Shown here: positions 1-11,958 of the stretch, piece after piece
How the letters are laid out: every line of letters begins with the position of its first letter
Numbering within the stretch: the first letter of the stretch is position 1
Source: Diaporthe sp. PMI_573
Lineage: Eukaryota; Ascomycota; Sordariomycetes; Diaporthales; Diaporthaceae
Direction of reading: 5' to 3'
Assembly (NCBI GenBank): GCA_021399435.1
Contig: JAJTUP010000048.1
Location: forward strand, 372,001 to 436,000
Length of the DNA stretch: 64,000 nucleotides
Notes under the pieces: model-generated
What the model was told of the DNA's origin: nothing
Database searches by the model: none
Seen by the model: only the letters and a program-made list of their open reading frames with translations
Made by a program: the position numbers and the translations under genes

Positions 1-673
1 AGTCATGCCTGTGCCGGCACGGGCGACGTGTCGGACGGAACTTTGATGCCCCTGTGTCGATCCTCCCTCGCAACAGACAACTCTGCTTGTCGACGTGCCA
101 TGCAGACTGCAGTGGTTGATTGACATGGCCCACGTGCGGACAGGTGGCCTGCCTCAAGAACACTGCTGGCGCGTTGCTTGGCATCTCATCTTCAGGGCGA
201 ACCGCACGGCTCTGAGCCGCCGTTTTGCAAGCATCATTCGAGTCAACCTCGCCTCACCACCACCGGGACAGGGATGGCCAGCTCCAGCCAAGTCAGACCG
301 CATCTCGGGGTCGCTAGGGACGGCCACGGACTCGACGAGCTCACCAGAGATGCATGCATGACAATGTGTGCCTTAGGCTTGACGCCCTCATGCGCATCCC
401 GGATGGGGCATGGGTCCCCTTCTCCCAGAGCCATTCAAATATTCTGGACCTGGGACCTTGATCTAGCTTGTGCTGCCGTCCTGGACTTTTGCTCACGCCC
501 GCCACGTTTCCTCGACGAGAGCTAATTTGCAAGCCGACGACATCTCTCTGTCCAGAGGCCCAAAGGAACGACAGCAACCTGCCTACTCCGGGGAGCCCAC
601 TGCCATCACCCAGGGCGGCGTCTCACTTCTTCCTCTCCATATCGTAGTCATTGGCGAACGGCTCCCGCGCGCC
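1..673. other. Upstream region, no gene recognised
   Basis: No protein family is recognisable here. An open frame continues upstream from the gene at 674 as far as 470, but its residues are low-complexity and look like leader sequence. The window edge cuts whatever lies to the left. Confidence 0.4.
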
Positions 674-1807
674 ATGCAGCCTTCACCCAACGACCGCGGT
701 CATGACGGCCAGGTGGGATCGCCCAGGCTGGAGGGCAGTCTCTTGCATGCACAGCAGAGCTTGGCGGGCATCGGGAATGGGGGCACGCAGGCGGGCAGGC
801 CCGAATCAACAGGGTCCTCCAGCGACTCGGCGACACTGGCAGACGGCACACAACGACAAGGCGCTACCGCCACAGCAAAGCCGCCCGGGGGTGCCGCTCC
901 ATCGGACCAATGTTACCGGCCCACCTCGTATCTATTCGAGGGCCGCGACACAAGCCCTACGCCGGTCGCCATCCCCGAGGTGCAGAAGCTCACCGTCGAC
1001 GTACCCCCTCGGGACCAGATCTCCATCATCCTCGGGCCCTTCTTCATCATCTTTGGCGATCTCGTCGTCCCCTGCATTGTCTACTACGTCTGGCTCGGCG
1101 CACAACCTGCTGGGGCGCCCAGGTACAACAAGGACATCCTGGGATTTGCCATCCTTCCCTTCGGGCTTGGGGAGCTTTATATCCTCGTTGTGCGCGTCTG
1201 GCGGCTCATAAAGTATTACGACGACTGTGCGCCGCTGTTGTCCAGGCATAAATGGGAGCTCGATGCCACTTCGTGGATTTACACGGCGGCGCTCTTCGCT
1301 GCTCTGATCCCCTTCGTCGTCGGCTCGGAAAAGACCATTCCAGAACTGTATCTTTACGCGCCCGGGATATACATGGCTTTCATCTTCTTCTGGGCCTTGT
1401 TCAGCCTTGTACCATTCAAAACCCCAGTCCGCATTGACTCGGAGCCCAAGGGCCACCGCATGCGGCCTCTTATCTACTACGCCGCCGAGGACTTCTTCGC
1501 CGTGGACGGATGGCAGAAGAAGGAATTTCGGGCCCGATACAGACAGCGATACGACACCTCGATCATGTTCCAGAAGATGATTTTTGAATTGACCGTCTGG
1601 TGGTGTTCCGGGATCATCGTCTATATCGGCTGCCTCTCCGCCATCATTTGGAACACCGCATTCGAGGTTGCCTTTGGGCTGTCGCTCGGGCTGTTGTTCT
1701 CTTTCATCATATCATGGTCCGTAATGACCTATATATACATCCAGATAGCGCTGGAGAGGGAGAGAAAATGGTGGATAAACAAGAAGTCTACAGGAGAAAA
1801 AGCATAG
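674..1807 (+). CDS. Six-helix membrane protein of unknown function
   Basis: Single-exon frame of 377 residues from the ATG at 674. The same frame is open from an ATG at 470, but that extra stretch is low-complexity, so the later start is preferred. Residues 1-110 are polar and probably disordered. About six hydrophobic segments follow, near residues 116-142, 154-176, 200-217, 228-248, 304-327 and 331-356. A long hydrophilic loop (about 250-303) carries conserved-looking aromatic and acidic residues, including YYAAEDFFAVDG. The protein ends in a short basic tail with no retrieval or anchor signal I recognise. It resembles uncharacterised multi-pass proteins found in filamentous ascomycetes, but I cannot assign an activity. 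There is no signal peptide, so the first membrane helix probably directs insertion. The coding status is well supported by the strong hydrophobic pattern; the function is unknown. Confidence 0.75.
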   Translation: MQPSPNDRGHDGQVGSPRLEGSLLHAQQSLAGIGNGGTQAGRPESTGSSSDSATLADGTQRQGATATAKPPGGAAPSDQCYRPTSYLFEGRDTSPTPVAIPEVQKLTVDVPPRDQISIILGPFFIIFGDLVVPCIVYYVWLGAQPAGAPRYNKDILGFAILPFGLGELYILVVRVWRLIKYYDDCAPLLSRHKWELDATSWIYTAALFAALIPFVVGSEKTIPELYLYAPGIYMAFIFFWALFSLVPFKTPVRIDSEPKGHRMRPLIYYAAEDFFAVDGWQKKEFRARYRQRYDTSIMFQKMIFELTVWWCSGIIVYIGCLSAIIWNTAFEVAFGLSLGLLFSFIISWSVMTYIYIQIALERERKWWINKKSTGEKA

Positions 1808-2325
1808 AGCCTTGCGCTACGGGATCTCATGCACAAAGCCAAGGGATGCATAAGTATCTGTCTGCGACAAGACCAGGATACACATCCGTCAATACAATGG
1901 AGGGGCTCTAGTGCTCTGGTTGGTAGTGGCATGTAATACACGGACATGTTAGAAACATAAGTATGGTCTAATTTTAGCAAGTACACCCAGGAGTTGAGCC
2001 AGACACTTGATGGTAGAAGGTTGCCACAGAGCACTCTCACCAATTTGGCGCTGTGATAATGAATATATGGCTGACAAAGATTCGCTACCGAGGTTGGATT
2101 GTCAGGTAAAATAATGCGTGTATTTAAGACATGAGTGAGACAACAAGCGGCGGAATATACAGCACATACTCAGTCAGGTATGCAGGCTTAAGTGTTTACT
2201 CAACGTTGGGACAACGCGTGACACGATGCCTCTGATGGTTGGCAAGCATTGATGTTAGTTTAGAATGCCTACGAGCCACCCTTCAATATACCCTCTAATA
2301 GTCCTTCCCCCCCTCCCCCCAAATT
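1808..2325. other. Intergenic, nothing recognised
   Basis: Lower GC than the neighbouring genes. It presumably includes the 3' untranslated region of the gene ending at 1807. I see no open frame, repeat or RNA gene. Confidence 0.4.
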
Positions 2326-2961
2326 CTCGGCCTTTAGTACCGCCAGTGATGTGACACTACTGCGTTCTGACAGCCCAAATATCCTGATTCTTGAGTATGT
2401 CTACTTTACCTTGGACACCCCTCAAATCTTTGTCGAGGACATCAGCCTGGACTATACCTGGTAAATCGCAATGGGAAGTGTTGCGTCTAGCATAATGGGT
2501 GACAGGCTCGTGAGCACAATCGCACGTCTATCTAGTATTTTACTCGACGCCCTTGGAAGCCCGCAGTCCGCAGAGATCATGTAATTCTCCCACACTGCAA
2601 GTGTGTCATGTTTCCCTAGTTGGTAGCGCAACAAGCCAACCGGCATTTTACCCAACTTGTATATGTTGCGCCTAGCGTAATCTGTAGCTAGACAGTCTTG
2701 GTACCGTAGGTATTCCAAATCCTAATTTCATTTCTCGACAGAACCGTTGTCTACTTTCACTCGCGAACACGTGCATCAAATAATCACCGAGTGCCTGCAC
2801 CCTGATTTCCGTACGGAGAAATGTGTATGTATGAATTACATTTTATGCATAGTATGTATGAAAAATTGCACCAGCATTTAAATGCAATGAAGATAGTCAA
2901 AGAAGAACATGGACATGTTCTGAGCGTGAGAGCTTTCTCAGACAGCTATGAGCTTGGATAG
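2326..2961 (+). CDS. Possible small multi-exon gene or gene remnant
   Basis: Coding-like stretches are spread over several possible exons. The frame is open from about 2326 to 2459 and ends in a possible donor (GTAAAT at 2461). A second piece lies near 2506-2580. A third starts after CGACAG at 2740 and ends at a strong donor GTATGT (2825). A 50-base intron ending CACCAG (2874) then joins in phase to a final piece with residues MKIVKEEHGHVLSVRAF and a stop at 2959-2961. The last join is convincing because donor, acceptor and phase all agree. The upstream joins are uncertain, and one simple arrangement meets a stop codon, so the locus may be decayed. No start codon can be fixed and no family is recognised. 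The coordinates mark the visible coding-like span only. Confidence 0.3.
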
Positions 2962-3807
2962 GGGACGCATGGTACACTTCATTCTGGCTCGTCGAATTAT
3001 CTGATTATCTGCCAGGTGCATCACTCTAACGCTAAAGCAATGTCAAGAAATAATATTTGTACCAATTCCCCTGCACTATGATCCAGATCTCGGTGAAGTT
3101 TGGGGAAATAAAACCCAAGACTTACCAGATTCAAGAATATGTCGCGAAGAAGACCCGTAATCAAAAGCAAGCTCGCAGCTCAAGAGATGAAGAACGCAGC
3201 AACTCGGTTGTTTAATCGGGGGAAAACAAGGCAGATGAGGCACTTATCTCTCCAAGCACTGGAGCATTGCCTCTCAGAATCTCCTGGTACCTAGAAACAC
3301 CTCAACCAGGACTCAAAAGAGATATGCTACGTCGCATTCAGTATTGCACAATCCCAGCCGATGAAGGTTGTCAGCTTTAGGCAACAAAGCTTCTATAAGG
3401 CTCCGTGCCATGGAATTCAACCAACCTCCAATCCCCCAAAGCGCAAGGGTGGTGGCCGATTGTTCGCATAGTATTCCCAAATATAAGCAACCAAGCCCGA
3501 AAATTCTAGCCTCTCGACGCCTCTTTGATGAGAAAGGCCTTGCTTGCTAGACTCGTCGAGAATGGACAGCCCGCCTGCCACGTACACCAACCGCCCGAGA
3601 GCCGTCCATGGTGATGCTCGTTAGGTCAAGACAAACGTTTGGGCCGTCGGTATGTGCTGGTGCTGTTGTTGACAGACTGGGCTGTACCATGCTGATTTTT
3701 CCATGCCAGCTCTGTCCTCCCGAGGGAAACAAGCCAGTCGATAGTACTCACCGCCGAGGTCTGGGCTGGTAGGTAGTATACATGTGGTAGATGCAGTGTT
3801 GTAACTT
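2962..3807. other. Intergenic, nothing recognised
   Basis: Short open frames only, with no recognisable protein. The right part is probably the 3' region of the minus-strand TRAX gene that ends at 3808. Confidence 0.4.
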
Positions 3808-4830
3808 CTAGTAGTCATCCTCTGGTGGGCCGTCCCCATCTTCAGGCATCCAGCCGGTAGGCCTCTCCGTACCCCTGACGGTCAAGCCATAAGCGAGCTT
3901 CTCAACCTTGAGCACCGAAGACCTCAGGGTGCTGAGTTTGACTTGATAGCTCTTGTTGTACTGCTGTGGGAGCATCTCGAAGAAACTACCAAGGTCCTGC
4001 ATGTCTACTACAATGGTCCTCTCACGACCATCCGCAGGCGGGGTGGCGCTGCCGCCGGCCATCTTGCCGGTGAGGGCGGCGCTAGTGGTAGCGAAGCGCA
4101 TCATCTCGCCGGAAAGGTCGAAAATCCCCATGAGGTAGTCGTTCTCGGTGATTTGTACTGCAGGCCGTGGACGGTCCGCGCCTGCCGTTGCAGGCGGGTC
4201 TCCCGCATCGACGTCCATCATCTGGTCGTCGGTGTGCTCCGAGAGCTCCGCGACCTTGGCCACAGCCTCGCCGAAGCCCATAAGGCGTTGAGTGCGGAGG
4301 TAATGGGCAAAGGTCAGGGCCTCAATCAGCTCCTCGATGCACATCAGGCTGCGCGAGTAGCGGTGGCGGTTGATGCCCTGGACGTCCGGGGCGAGGGTTG
4401 CGAGGAGCTTGGAGATGTCGCCCAGGCGGGACTGGATGTCTCTCTCGACCTGATCAGGCAGCTCCGGCTGTATCGTGCGGATCCTGGGCAAGGGGGTGTC
4501 AGTGAGGTGCCCGGCGGGCCTGAGGGGGAGAGACGGGGTGAGCAGTAACCGTTGCAATGAGAATATTCTGCCGACGGCGTCAGTCGCGGGCCCGAGAGAA
4601 GAGCGGCAGGCCCATTGGCAGGGCGCACAAGCGGCGCAAGAGTCTCACATCTTCTTGCTCAAGGCGGTGATGTCCCTGGAGGCCTTGACAATCCTCTCCC
4701 TGCGGTCGTGGTGCTCGTCGAGCTCGTCGCGGAAGCTCTCAAACATGGGCGTGTGCTCATTTCGCACGAGGGGAACCTTGGGCGCGCTGCTCTTGGCATT
4801 GCCCCTGAAGTCCCTCTTCTGGCCTGACAT
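3808..4830 (-). CDS. Translin-associated protein X (TRAX), C3PO subunit
   Basis: Two exons on the minus strand: 4830-4649 and 4567-3808, joined across an 81-base intron (GTGAGA..CAG), give 313 residues. The junction restores the family motif SKKIIFSLQR. Residues 28-60 match the conserved N-terminal helix (FESFRDELDEHHDRR). The helix at 139-151 (EELIEALTFAHYL) and the segment at 204-219 (DYLMGIFDLSGEMMR) match TRAX and carry the acidic residues linked to its nuclease activity. A C-terminal stretch before VRGTERP matches the closing helix of the family. TRAX pairs with translin in the C3PO complex, an RNA-cleaving particle; in Neurospora this complex has been linked to tRNA processing. The short insert near residue 175 and the acidic tail (GDGPPEDDY) are variable parts. 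The partner translin gene is not in this window. The gene is divergent from GPI14. Confidence 0.93.
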
Positions 4831-5157
4831 GTTCGGTCGCGCGTCGGTGTTGGACCCTTTGAGCCCCCGTCTCTGCTGTGGTCCGGATTGGTGACTGTAG
4901 CGAAGCTTGTCGTTCGGTGAGCACCTAGGTACCCAGGTCTTCATGTCATGAGGGTTCTGGGCGTGGTGGCCAGGCCCCCCCACCCCCACCCCCTGTCCCC
5001 ACCCCCTTCAACATGGGCCATTGAACTGGAACCCTGGTAACGACACAGCTTAGAGAAATTGTTAAGTGCAGCGAGTCCACCACCATCAAGAACAGCTGCG
5101 AAATCATCGCGACCTAGCTGCCCCTTCCCTATCAACCCCCCCCCCCGACGGCCCGAG
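4831..5157. promoter_or_regulatory. Shared divergent promoter of TRAX and GPI14
   Basis: Only 327 bases separate the two start codons, so the genes probably share a bidirectional promoter. It contains one ACCTAGGT palindrome (4923-4930) and two C-rich runs. No TATA box is evident. Confidence 0.55.
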
Positions 5158-6604
5158 ATGACATCTCTCAAGCCAGCAGACCAAGGGCGCGGACCAGAAA
5201 AAAGTAAAGGGCCCATATCCGCCTTGGTCTCAAGCCCGGTACCGCTCTACACCACGGCGGTCCTGTTCAGGGTGGTGCTCCTCGTCTACGGCCTCTGGCA
5301 GGATGCGAACTCTCCTCTCAAGTACACCGACATTGACTACCTCGTCTTCACCGATGCAACCCGCTTCGTTTCCCAGGGCCACCCCGCCGGGCCCTACGCC
5401 AGGGACACATACCGCTACACGCCTCTGTTGTCGTGGGCTCTCATCCCTACCACGTGGACAGCGCAAGGGAACCCCCTCTGGCTCAACGTGGCCTGCTTCA
5501 GCTTTGGCAAGCTGCTGTTTGCCCTCGCCGATGTCGTCGCAGGCGCCCTGGTCGTCAGCGTCCTGACCATGAAGGGGCATGGCATGGCGGCCATGCACGC
5601 TCCCGCCGCGCGCAAGTTTGCCGCAATCTGGCTGTTGAATCCCATGGTCGCCACCATCAGCACGCGCGGCAGCTCCGAGGGCCTGCTTGCCGTTCTGGTC
5701 ATGGCCCTCCTCTGGGCAGTCCTGTCGAGGAGGGTGGTGCTTGCAGGTGTCCTCCTGGGCCTGGGCGTGCACTTCAAGATCTACCCCCTCATCTACGCCC
5801 CGGCCATCGTCTGGTGGATGGACCATGACCGCATGCCGGGTACGCCGGTCAGGCAGTCCTCAGCGTTTGGGTCCGCGGCGGCTTTCCTCACCCTGCCCCG
5901 CCTCAAGTTCGCTCTCGTAAGCTCGGGGGTGTTCATGGCCCTGAACCTGACCATGTGTGCCTCCTACGGAACCCCCTTCCTCGTGCACACCTATCTCTAT
6001 CACGTCACACGCATCGACCACCGCCACAACTTCAGCCCTTACAACGTCCCTCTCTACCTGGCCTCCGCTTCTCCGCAGGACGTCTCCCGAGGCGTACGCG
6101 TCGAGTCCGTTGCCTTCTTGCCGCAGCTGCTGCTGTCTTGTGTTTTCATCCCTCTGGTCATGGCCAAGAAGGACCTGCCAGCCACCTTGCTGGCGCAGAC
6201 CTGGGCCTTCGTGGCATTCAACAAAGTCTGTACAAGCCAGGTACGAGAGAGCCCTCCCCTCCTCCATGCGCCCCCCCCCCCCAGCTCGTTTTCTGTCTCT
6301 CGTTGGCCCTTCAGACCCCCGAGTACTGACAAACGGGTGGGATCGACCTCCGTGGCAGTATTTTCTCTGGTATCTCGTCTTCCTCCCACTCTATCTCCCA
6401 CGCTCTTCCTTCCTGCGCAACGCGAAACTGGGCATAGCGGCTTTGCTACTCTGGGTCTTGACGCAAGCAGCGTGGCTGCAGCAGGGCTACGAGCTGGAAT
6501 TCCTCGGGGAAAGCACTTTTGTGCCCGGCCTGTGGACAGCAAGTCTAGGTTTCTTTCTTGCGAACTGTTGGATTCTTGGTGTCATCGTGGGCGATGTAGC
6601 GTAG
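5158..6604 (+). CDS. GPI14: GPI mannosyltransferase 1 (PIG-M family)
   Basis: Two exons, 5158-6240 and 6359-6604, are joined across a 118-base intron (GTACGA..CAG, branch-like TACTGAC near 6324), giving 442 residues. The join produces [18 protein letters not shown], the conserved C-terminal signature of PIG-M. The luminal DxD motif lies in YTDIDY (residues 56-61). About ten hydrophobic segments follow, as expected for this GT-C glycosyltransferase of the endoplasmic reticulum. Other family landmarks are the RYTPLLSW segment and the [13 protein letters not shown] motif. The enzyme adds the first alpha-1,4 mannose to GlcN-PI during GPI-anchor synthesis, working with a PBN1/PIG-X partner that is not in this window. 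The frame is open upstream to an ATG at 5059, but the ATG at 5158 gives a normal family length. It lies 327 bases from the divergent TRAX start. Confidence 0.95.
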
Positions 6605-7413
6605 CCTGGACGATGCGCGTCTTGTGTCGTCATGGTGTCATGCTCGCCAAAAGGACCTTGTCTTTCAGCGGGTGCGTACTGACCAGCGATGCAAGTCGGT
6701 GGTGCCCAGGGCTGTGAAGGCAGGGGATGGGATTTCTGCGTAACCCGAAGAGCTGGGCCGCCACGGGCCGGAAGAGACCAGCTTCGGCCCCTCTGAACCA
6801 GACGCTCGAGACTTTGGATGCAGAAAAGGGCTCTCGGTGTGAAAAGGGCCTTTCGTAACTGCGTCTGGAATTTCCGTGTTTTGAACGCCGTCCATCTCGA
6901 CAGAAACAGGATTATGTGGAAACTCGGCAGATTGATTCGTATATTCTCTGTGACATGCGTGCGGGACAAATCAGACTTCAGCCAGCCTCTACTCCTCCCT
7001 AAATACGCGTCCTGTCTGTCCCAGCGGGTGAGAAATAAATCAAGTCGACCAAATACGTCAGCATTTTACGGCCAGCCTTTAAGCCTCCCGCGAAATCACC
7101 TCCAGTTCTCTCAAAAGCCCCTGGCACCAATGCACACAGGCCCATGCGTTCAACGCCGATAAATATTTGCCAAGCATGTTAACTCGAGCCAGACGCCTTT
7201 TCTATGCCGCAATATCAAATCATGGGCAAAACACAAGCGGGGGGATATCATTAGGTATTAAAATGGCAGACCAAAAACAGAAACGCCGTGCTTTGCTTCC
7301 AAACCCATATGCAACTGCGAGTGGAGCTCATCCTACGATAAAATGCAACCCCCCCCCCCCCGATTTAGCTGCTCGGACCATTTCCCATTGCTCGATAAGT
7401 GGTGACCGTCCCC
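6605..7413. other. Convergent intergenic space
   Basis: This lies between the 3' ends of GPI14 and the F-box gene. It should hold both 3' untranslated regions. A C-run sits at 7351-7361. No gene is seen. Confidence 0.45.
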
Positions 7414-9382
7414 CTAGGGCACAGCAATGCCTCCCGCAAGGTAGGCGTAGTTGGAGAGTTTCAGGGAGAGTACGCGACTCCTGGGGAATTCGGGGCTGAT
7501 GACCATTCTACCGTCTTTGTTGATGCCGACTTCACCGAAGGACTCGGCAAGATCCTCGAACTGGGCATCGGGCCGGGTGCGGTTGAGCTCGGCGACGATG
7601 GCATCGCTCCAGACGCCAGAGCACCAGCCGTCGCGGAGGATGAAGTAAGGATTCAACGGTGGGACCGGGGAGTCTAAGAGGGAAGTCAGCGTCAGATGAT
7701 GCTCACATCCATCTCCCGAAGCACTGTGTCGGATGGGTACGATGAGAAGGGGTGAGGGTAAGGGCGGGCGAGCTCGTCTCTCGCTCTTCTCTCTTACCTA
7801 GATCCACGTATCGGATCCGCAAGTACTCCACGGCCTTGAGCCTGCCGAGAGCCCTGATCCCTGCCAACACGAGCTGCTCGAAAGCGTTGATGAAGTTCAT
7901 ATCGGTGATCCCAGAACCAGACTCGTTCCAGTGGACGACATGGCGACAGCAGTTCCGGACTGTCAGGTCGATAGACTTCAGCCGTGTGCTTCGCGGTTCC
8001 ACCAGCCGCGCAAGAAGGTCAAAGAACTGCCGACAGACACGGCCAGTGTAGGCGAAGTGCTCAAGGCTTGGTGCGGCTTCGGCGAGTTTCGTGCAGAAGT
8101 GCAGCGTGTTAGACACCTTGAGGAAGTATGCAGGAAAGGACAGCTCCCTTCGATATTCGACACCCTCCAAGTTCAGACTCAGACTGGTCAGGCTCGGAGG
8201 GAGCTTCGGTAGGATCGCCGCCATACAGAGGTAGCTCTTAGACTTGGCCTTGCTATAGTTTCCGTGCCACTCTTGGAGGTTCGGTAGCGCGTAGACGATA
8301 GCATCGAAGTCATCGTCACTCCGTATCAGGTTCCACTGTCCCTTGCAAACGAGCGTCCTGACGGGTGCAATCTTGGGAAGGGGCTTCTCGTGCCCCTCTT
8401 CTGCGATATGGTGACGCACCCTGGGGGCCTTCTTCCGCTCCCCCCCCTCGAGCGTGAGGACGCAGACCTCGGGGAGCGTGGTGCTGACGAAGTAGAAGGC
8501 CTCCTCAAGCGAGCAATTGTCAGTTGGTATCACGTATGACGCGTTAGTCAGGCCGTCAATGGTGACGGGCGGAAGGATCGAGCTGGAGAGTGCAGGAGCA
8601 CTCTTTTTGGGCTGGAAGACGGCAAACCACAGCTCCACGTGCTTGACGTATTGACGAAGGTGCGAGTGCTCCGCGAAGAAGGCCACCGCGTCGTTCAGGG
8701 ATTGCACCGTGGCCTTGATCTTGACATGGCGGTACAGCCGTTCCTGGATGAGAGCCCTCCACACGCTGCTGACCAAGGCTAGTGCCGAAAGTTCCTTCCG
8801 CCTCGAGTGCCTCAAGGCCGTGCCCCAGCTTCGAGTGACGCTGGGCATACCCAAGGAGCTCTTGGACGAGGCGGACACCCTGTAACCGAACAGATGGTCG
8901 AGTATGCACTCATGTATCTCAGCGGGGAGGTCATCCAGGTTCGTGTGCGTCAGCGGGGGGTGGGGTAGCTCGGTGGTGCCGAGGATTGGAGATTCGACAA
9001 GGTGCTGGTGATGATGGTGGTGGCCGTGGCCGTGGCCGTGGCCCGGGTCTGAGATGGAAGCTGGCTGGGACGGACAGCTGAGACATCGAATAGTCGTTTG
9101 GCCGAGCTCGGGTTCTGGGAAGGGCGTGCTGCTCGGGCGTGCGGGCGGGGCAAAGTCCTGCATCCTAGATCCTTGGGGGAGGGGAGGGCTCGAGGCGCCG
9201 GGGGAGACGGGGTTGGAAGCGATGGCCATGATGGAGGCGAGCTCGACAGTGGCCTTTCCGACGTCTTGGCGAGCGGCGGCTGAGCGGTCAGAGGAGCGGT
9301 CGATGCTGGTGCGCCTAGTGTCGATTGACAAGGGGCCAACATGGCTGTCGGGATTGAACATGGTCGCAGTCTGGACTGACAT
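7414..9382 (-). CDS. F-box protein with histidine-rich linker
   Basis: Two minus-strand exons, 9382-7798 and 7673-7414, give 614 residues. The intron (GTAAGAG..CTTAG, 124 bases) joins VDL to DSPVPPLNPYF in phase. The first 145 residues are polar, with a His/Gly tract near 114-127 (GHGHGHGHHHHHQH). An F-box-like segment starts at about residue 148 (TNLDDLPAEIHECILDHLF) and continues through ALVSSVWRALIQERLYRHV near 203-220, the usual helix order of an F-box followed by its hydrophobic extension. The rest is a long alpha/beta region without obvious leucine-rich or WD repeats, similar to many fungal F-box proteins with unassigned substrate domains. The general role expected is substrate recognition in an SCF ubiquitin ligase through Skp1. 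The substrate is unknown. A short stretch between two AG sites inside the intron could be a micro-exon, but it breaks the frame. Confidence 0.8.
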
Positions 9383-10705
9383 GATTGTGGGAAAGGGAGG
9401 ACGGAGCCGATCGAGTCAGTTGGGACGGGTGAGTGGCACCTGTCGGGCTTGCTCTCGCTCGCATGTGAGTGTTTCTATGCGGGTGTTGTTGAAACTGGCG
9501 GATTGTCGAGCGAATACGGGCCGGGTCGGGTCGAGGCAGGAGGGAGGGAGTCAGTTGCAGAGGTGATAAGGGGGAAATGATGTAGACTGCGCAGGTTTCG
9601 TCGGCCTGGTCGAGTCTAGTCGCTGCGGCTGTGGTTGTGGATGGCGAGGGCGGTAGCGACGTCGGCTCCTGTCGATGTCGATGGTCGCAGAGGAGTCTTT
9701 ACCCTTCTGATGGACCAGCACCGAGAGGGGGAAGGCAGGAGGAAAGAAATGAAGGAGTAGACGACGAGAGTAGGGGTCGCGTGAGGGCGAGACTTGGCCG
9801 GCAGCGATTGGCCGGGGGCAGGGAGGCGTCGGGTAACAGGATATTGCGACGACAATGCTGGTGGGCAGCAAAGCTGGGGACGCGTGGGCCGATAGAGAAA
9901 AGAGAAGGGGAGGCAGAGGGAAGGAAGAGGAGAGGCGCTTCGAGACAGGCGGATGGCGGATGCTTGGCTTGGTCAGTTGCCTTGGGTTTCGAGCGAGTGG
10001 CCTTCGTCAGGAAGCACCCTCAGGGATGGGGCGGCGCTGAGAGTAAAATGGTTGCACGGGAAAGTTAGGAGTGGTCGTGGATGGTAGGTAGGTATGTAGG
10101 TCAGAGCGGGAGGCAGACGGGGAAGCAAGTGGTGGATGGGTTGGCTGCACAGCGTCCGTCCTTTGATTTCTTGGGGGCAACGGGCGGTTCTAGGGGGGGG
10201 GATGTTTTTACACTAATAACCCTTGCCCTCGTAGCAAAAACGGATCAGAACCTCGGCGTTTTTTTCCCACTCTGTTCGGAGTCACGACACGACGGGCGGG
10301 GTGAGAATAACAGCAGTAGGAGCAGGTACATGCATACAGGCACAAGAAAGGCACACATGTGTATGAGCGATCACAGGTCAAGTCCCACAGGTGAGAATGG
10401 AAATGGACTGGGAAGTGAAAATGGCTGAACCGGCAGTGGGTGAAAGTGAAGATGTGAGTGCAAGTGCTGCATCTGCGTCGATGATTGAAGTAATAACTAC
10501 CTCTGTAGTACTTATCGCGGATGCCCATACAGAATTGGGCGGGGGTAGGGACGGGTTGGCTCAACGCATGCATACTGTACGTGTGTGAAGTGTCGACTGC
10601 TGATTGCCGTGCGCTGCATTCTGATTTATCCCACACGAGCCGGACGGATGGAGGAGGTGGGATGGGATGAGATGGCACTGGCACTGGCACTTGAGAGGTC
10701 AACAA

Positions 10706-10752
10706 ACATGAAGTGTCAGTGTCGGTGTCAGTGTCGGTGTCAGTGTCGGTGT
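10706..10752. repeat. Tandem GTGTCAGTGTCG repeat
   Basis: A 12-base unit (GTGTCAGTGTCG) is repeated more than three times with almost no change. It is flanked by a short GGCACT repeat at 10675-10692. Confidence 0.85.
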
Positions 10753-11958
10753 CCCAGTCCTGCTTGGGGATTTTGCTTTTGCTTTTACTTGCCGTCTGTC
10801 GCCTGCCCAGCTGAGGCCCGAGGGTGAGTGAGCCGTTGTTATTATAGGTGCTGCGCCTGCGAGTCGGTCGTTGGCCCGTTCTTTCCGCCGCACCGTACCT
10901 GCTTGGCCTATACCTAGGTACACAGACGCAGGGTGCATCGGCAGAGGGACGATGGGGGCAAGGAGGCAGTAAGGCGGCAGACATGACCAAGCCCCTGGGC
11001 GGGTTTCAGCCTCCCTCAGACACCATGCTGTGGGGTTTGCGGGTGGGTGGGCGAGCAGCTGTGTTTTGCGGTCCTTGTGTTTTGTGTTTCGTGGTTTGTG
11101 AAATGCCCTGCCCTCCCCGCCCTCCCTGCCTCCTCACAACAGCCTACCCGCCTGTGCATCTGTCAGCGGTTGGGGTTTGGCAGCGCGCCACGCGTCGATT
11201 CTCCCGGTTCAAACAAGGCAACACGCACGACAAAACGGCTTACGACAAGATTTGGCCCCTCCCCTCCCCGGTGCTGATCGATCGCGAGTTGCATAGACCG
11301 AGATTCATTCCAATCTGGGAAGGGGAAGCAGCATTGCCTTCTCTCTCACCCCCTTGCTTGCCCACCTCCACACTCCCCCTACCTAAACAGTAGTGTAGGT
11401 ATACACACACACACGACGGAATGACCACCCACTACCACAGGCGTGCGGGAACGCCAAGCCACGTCTGGGTCTTGGCGGCGATCCCCTTTACAAGGTTCAA
11501 GATCTGGCACTACCCGCCCCCCCCCCCCGCCCGCCCCAGTGCCCACCCGTCAAACCGCCGCCCCGTCTCGTGCGCTGCCGAGCCTCTGCTTCTCTCTGCA
11601 CCACTGTGTACGATACACTAATTTAAGCATATGCTACCACGGTAGGGCAGTATACCTAGGTATACTACCACACTATACGGGGGCCCGGCCAATGGTTGTG
11701 CTCTTGTGCCTTGCAGCAAACCAGCAGAGACGGCGCCCCGTTCTCACACTACAATCGCCCTTTAATCTATCCGTGGCTGCGGCTCCCGAATGCGGCTGTC
11801 TCGCTGCTGGTCGGTTGTGACTTTGGACTTGGGGCCATGGTTCGTGACTGCGGCCGTCACCCTACACAGTAACTCCGTACCCCCGCCCCGGGCGCCCCTT
11901 CCGTCTCATGTTGACATGGACTTTTGACACCCACGGCCTGTGGGCCACCGCTGGGCAG

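Noticed and set aside
932..1456. 174-codon minus-strand frame over the membrane-protein gene
   Set aside because: Antisense shadow; the plus strand has the strong hydrophobic pattern.
3943..4548. 201-codon plus-strand frame across the TRAX exon
   Set aside because: Shadow of the TRAX gene, whose minus-strand protein matches the family over its whole length.
7677..7760. Micro-exon within the F-box gene intron
   Set aside because: Including it changes the phase and brings a stop in the last exon; the single intron joins the frame cleanly.
10208..10990. 260-codon minus-strand frame with a long Asp-Thr repeat
   Set aside because: The repeat comes from the GTGTCAGTGTCG microsatellite. The rest has no protein character.
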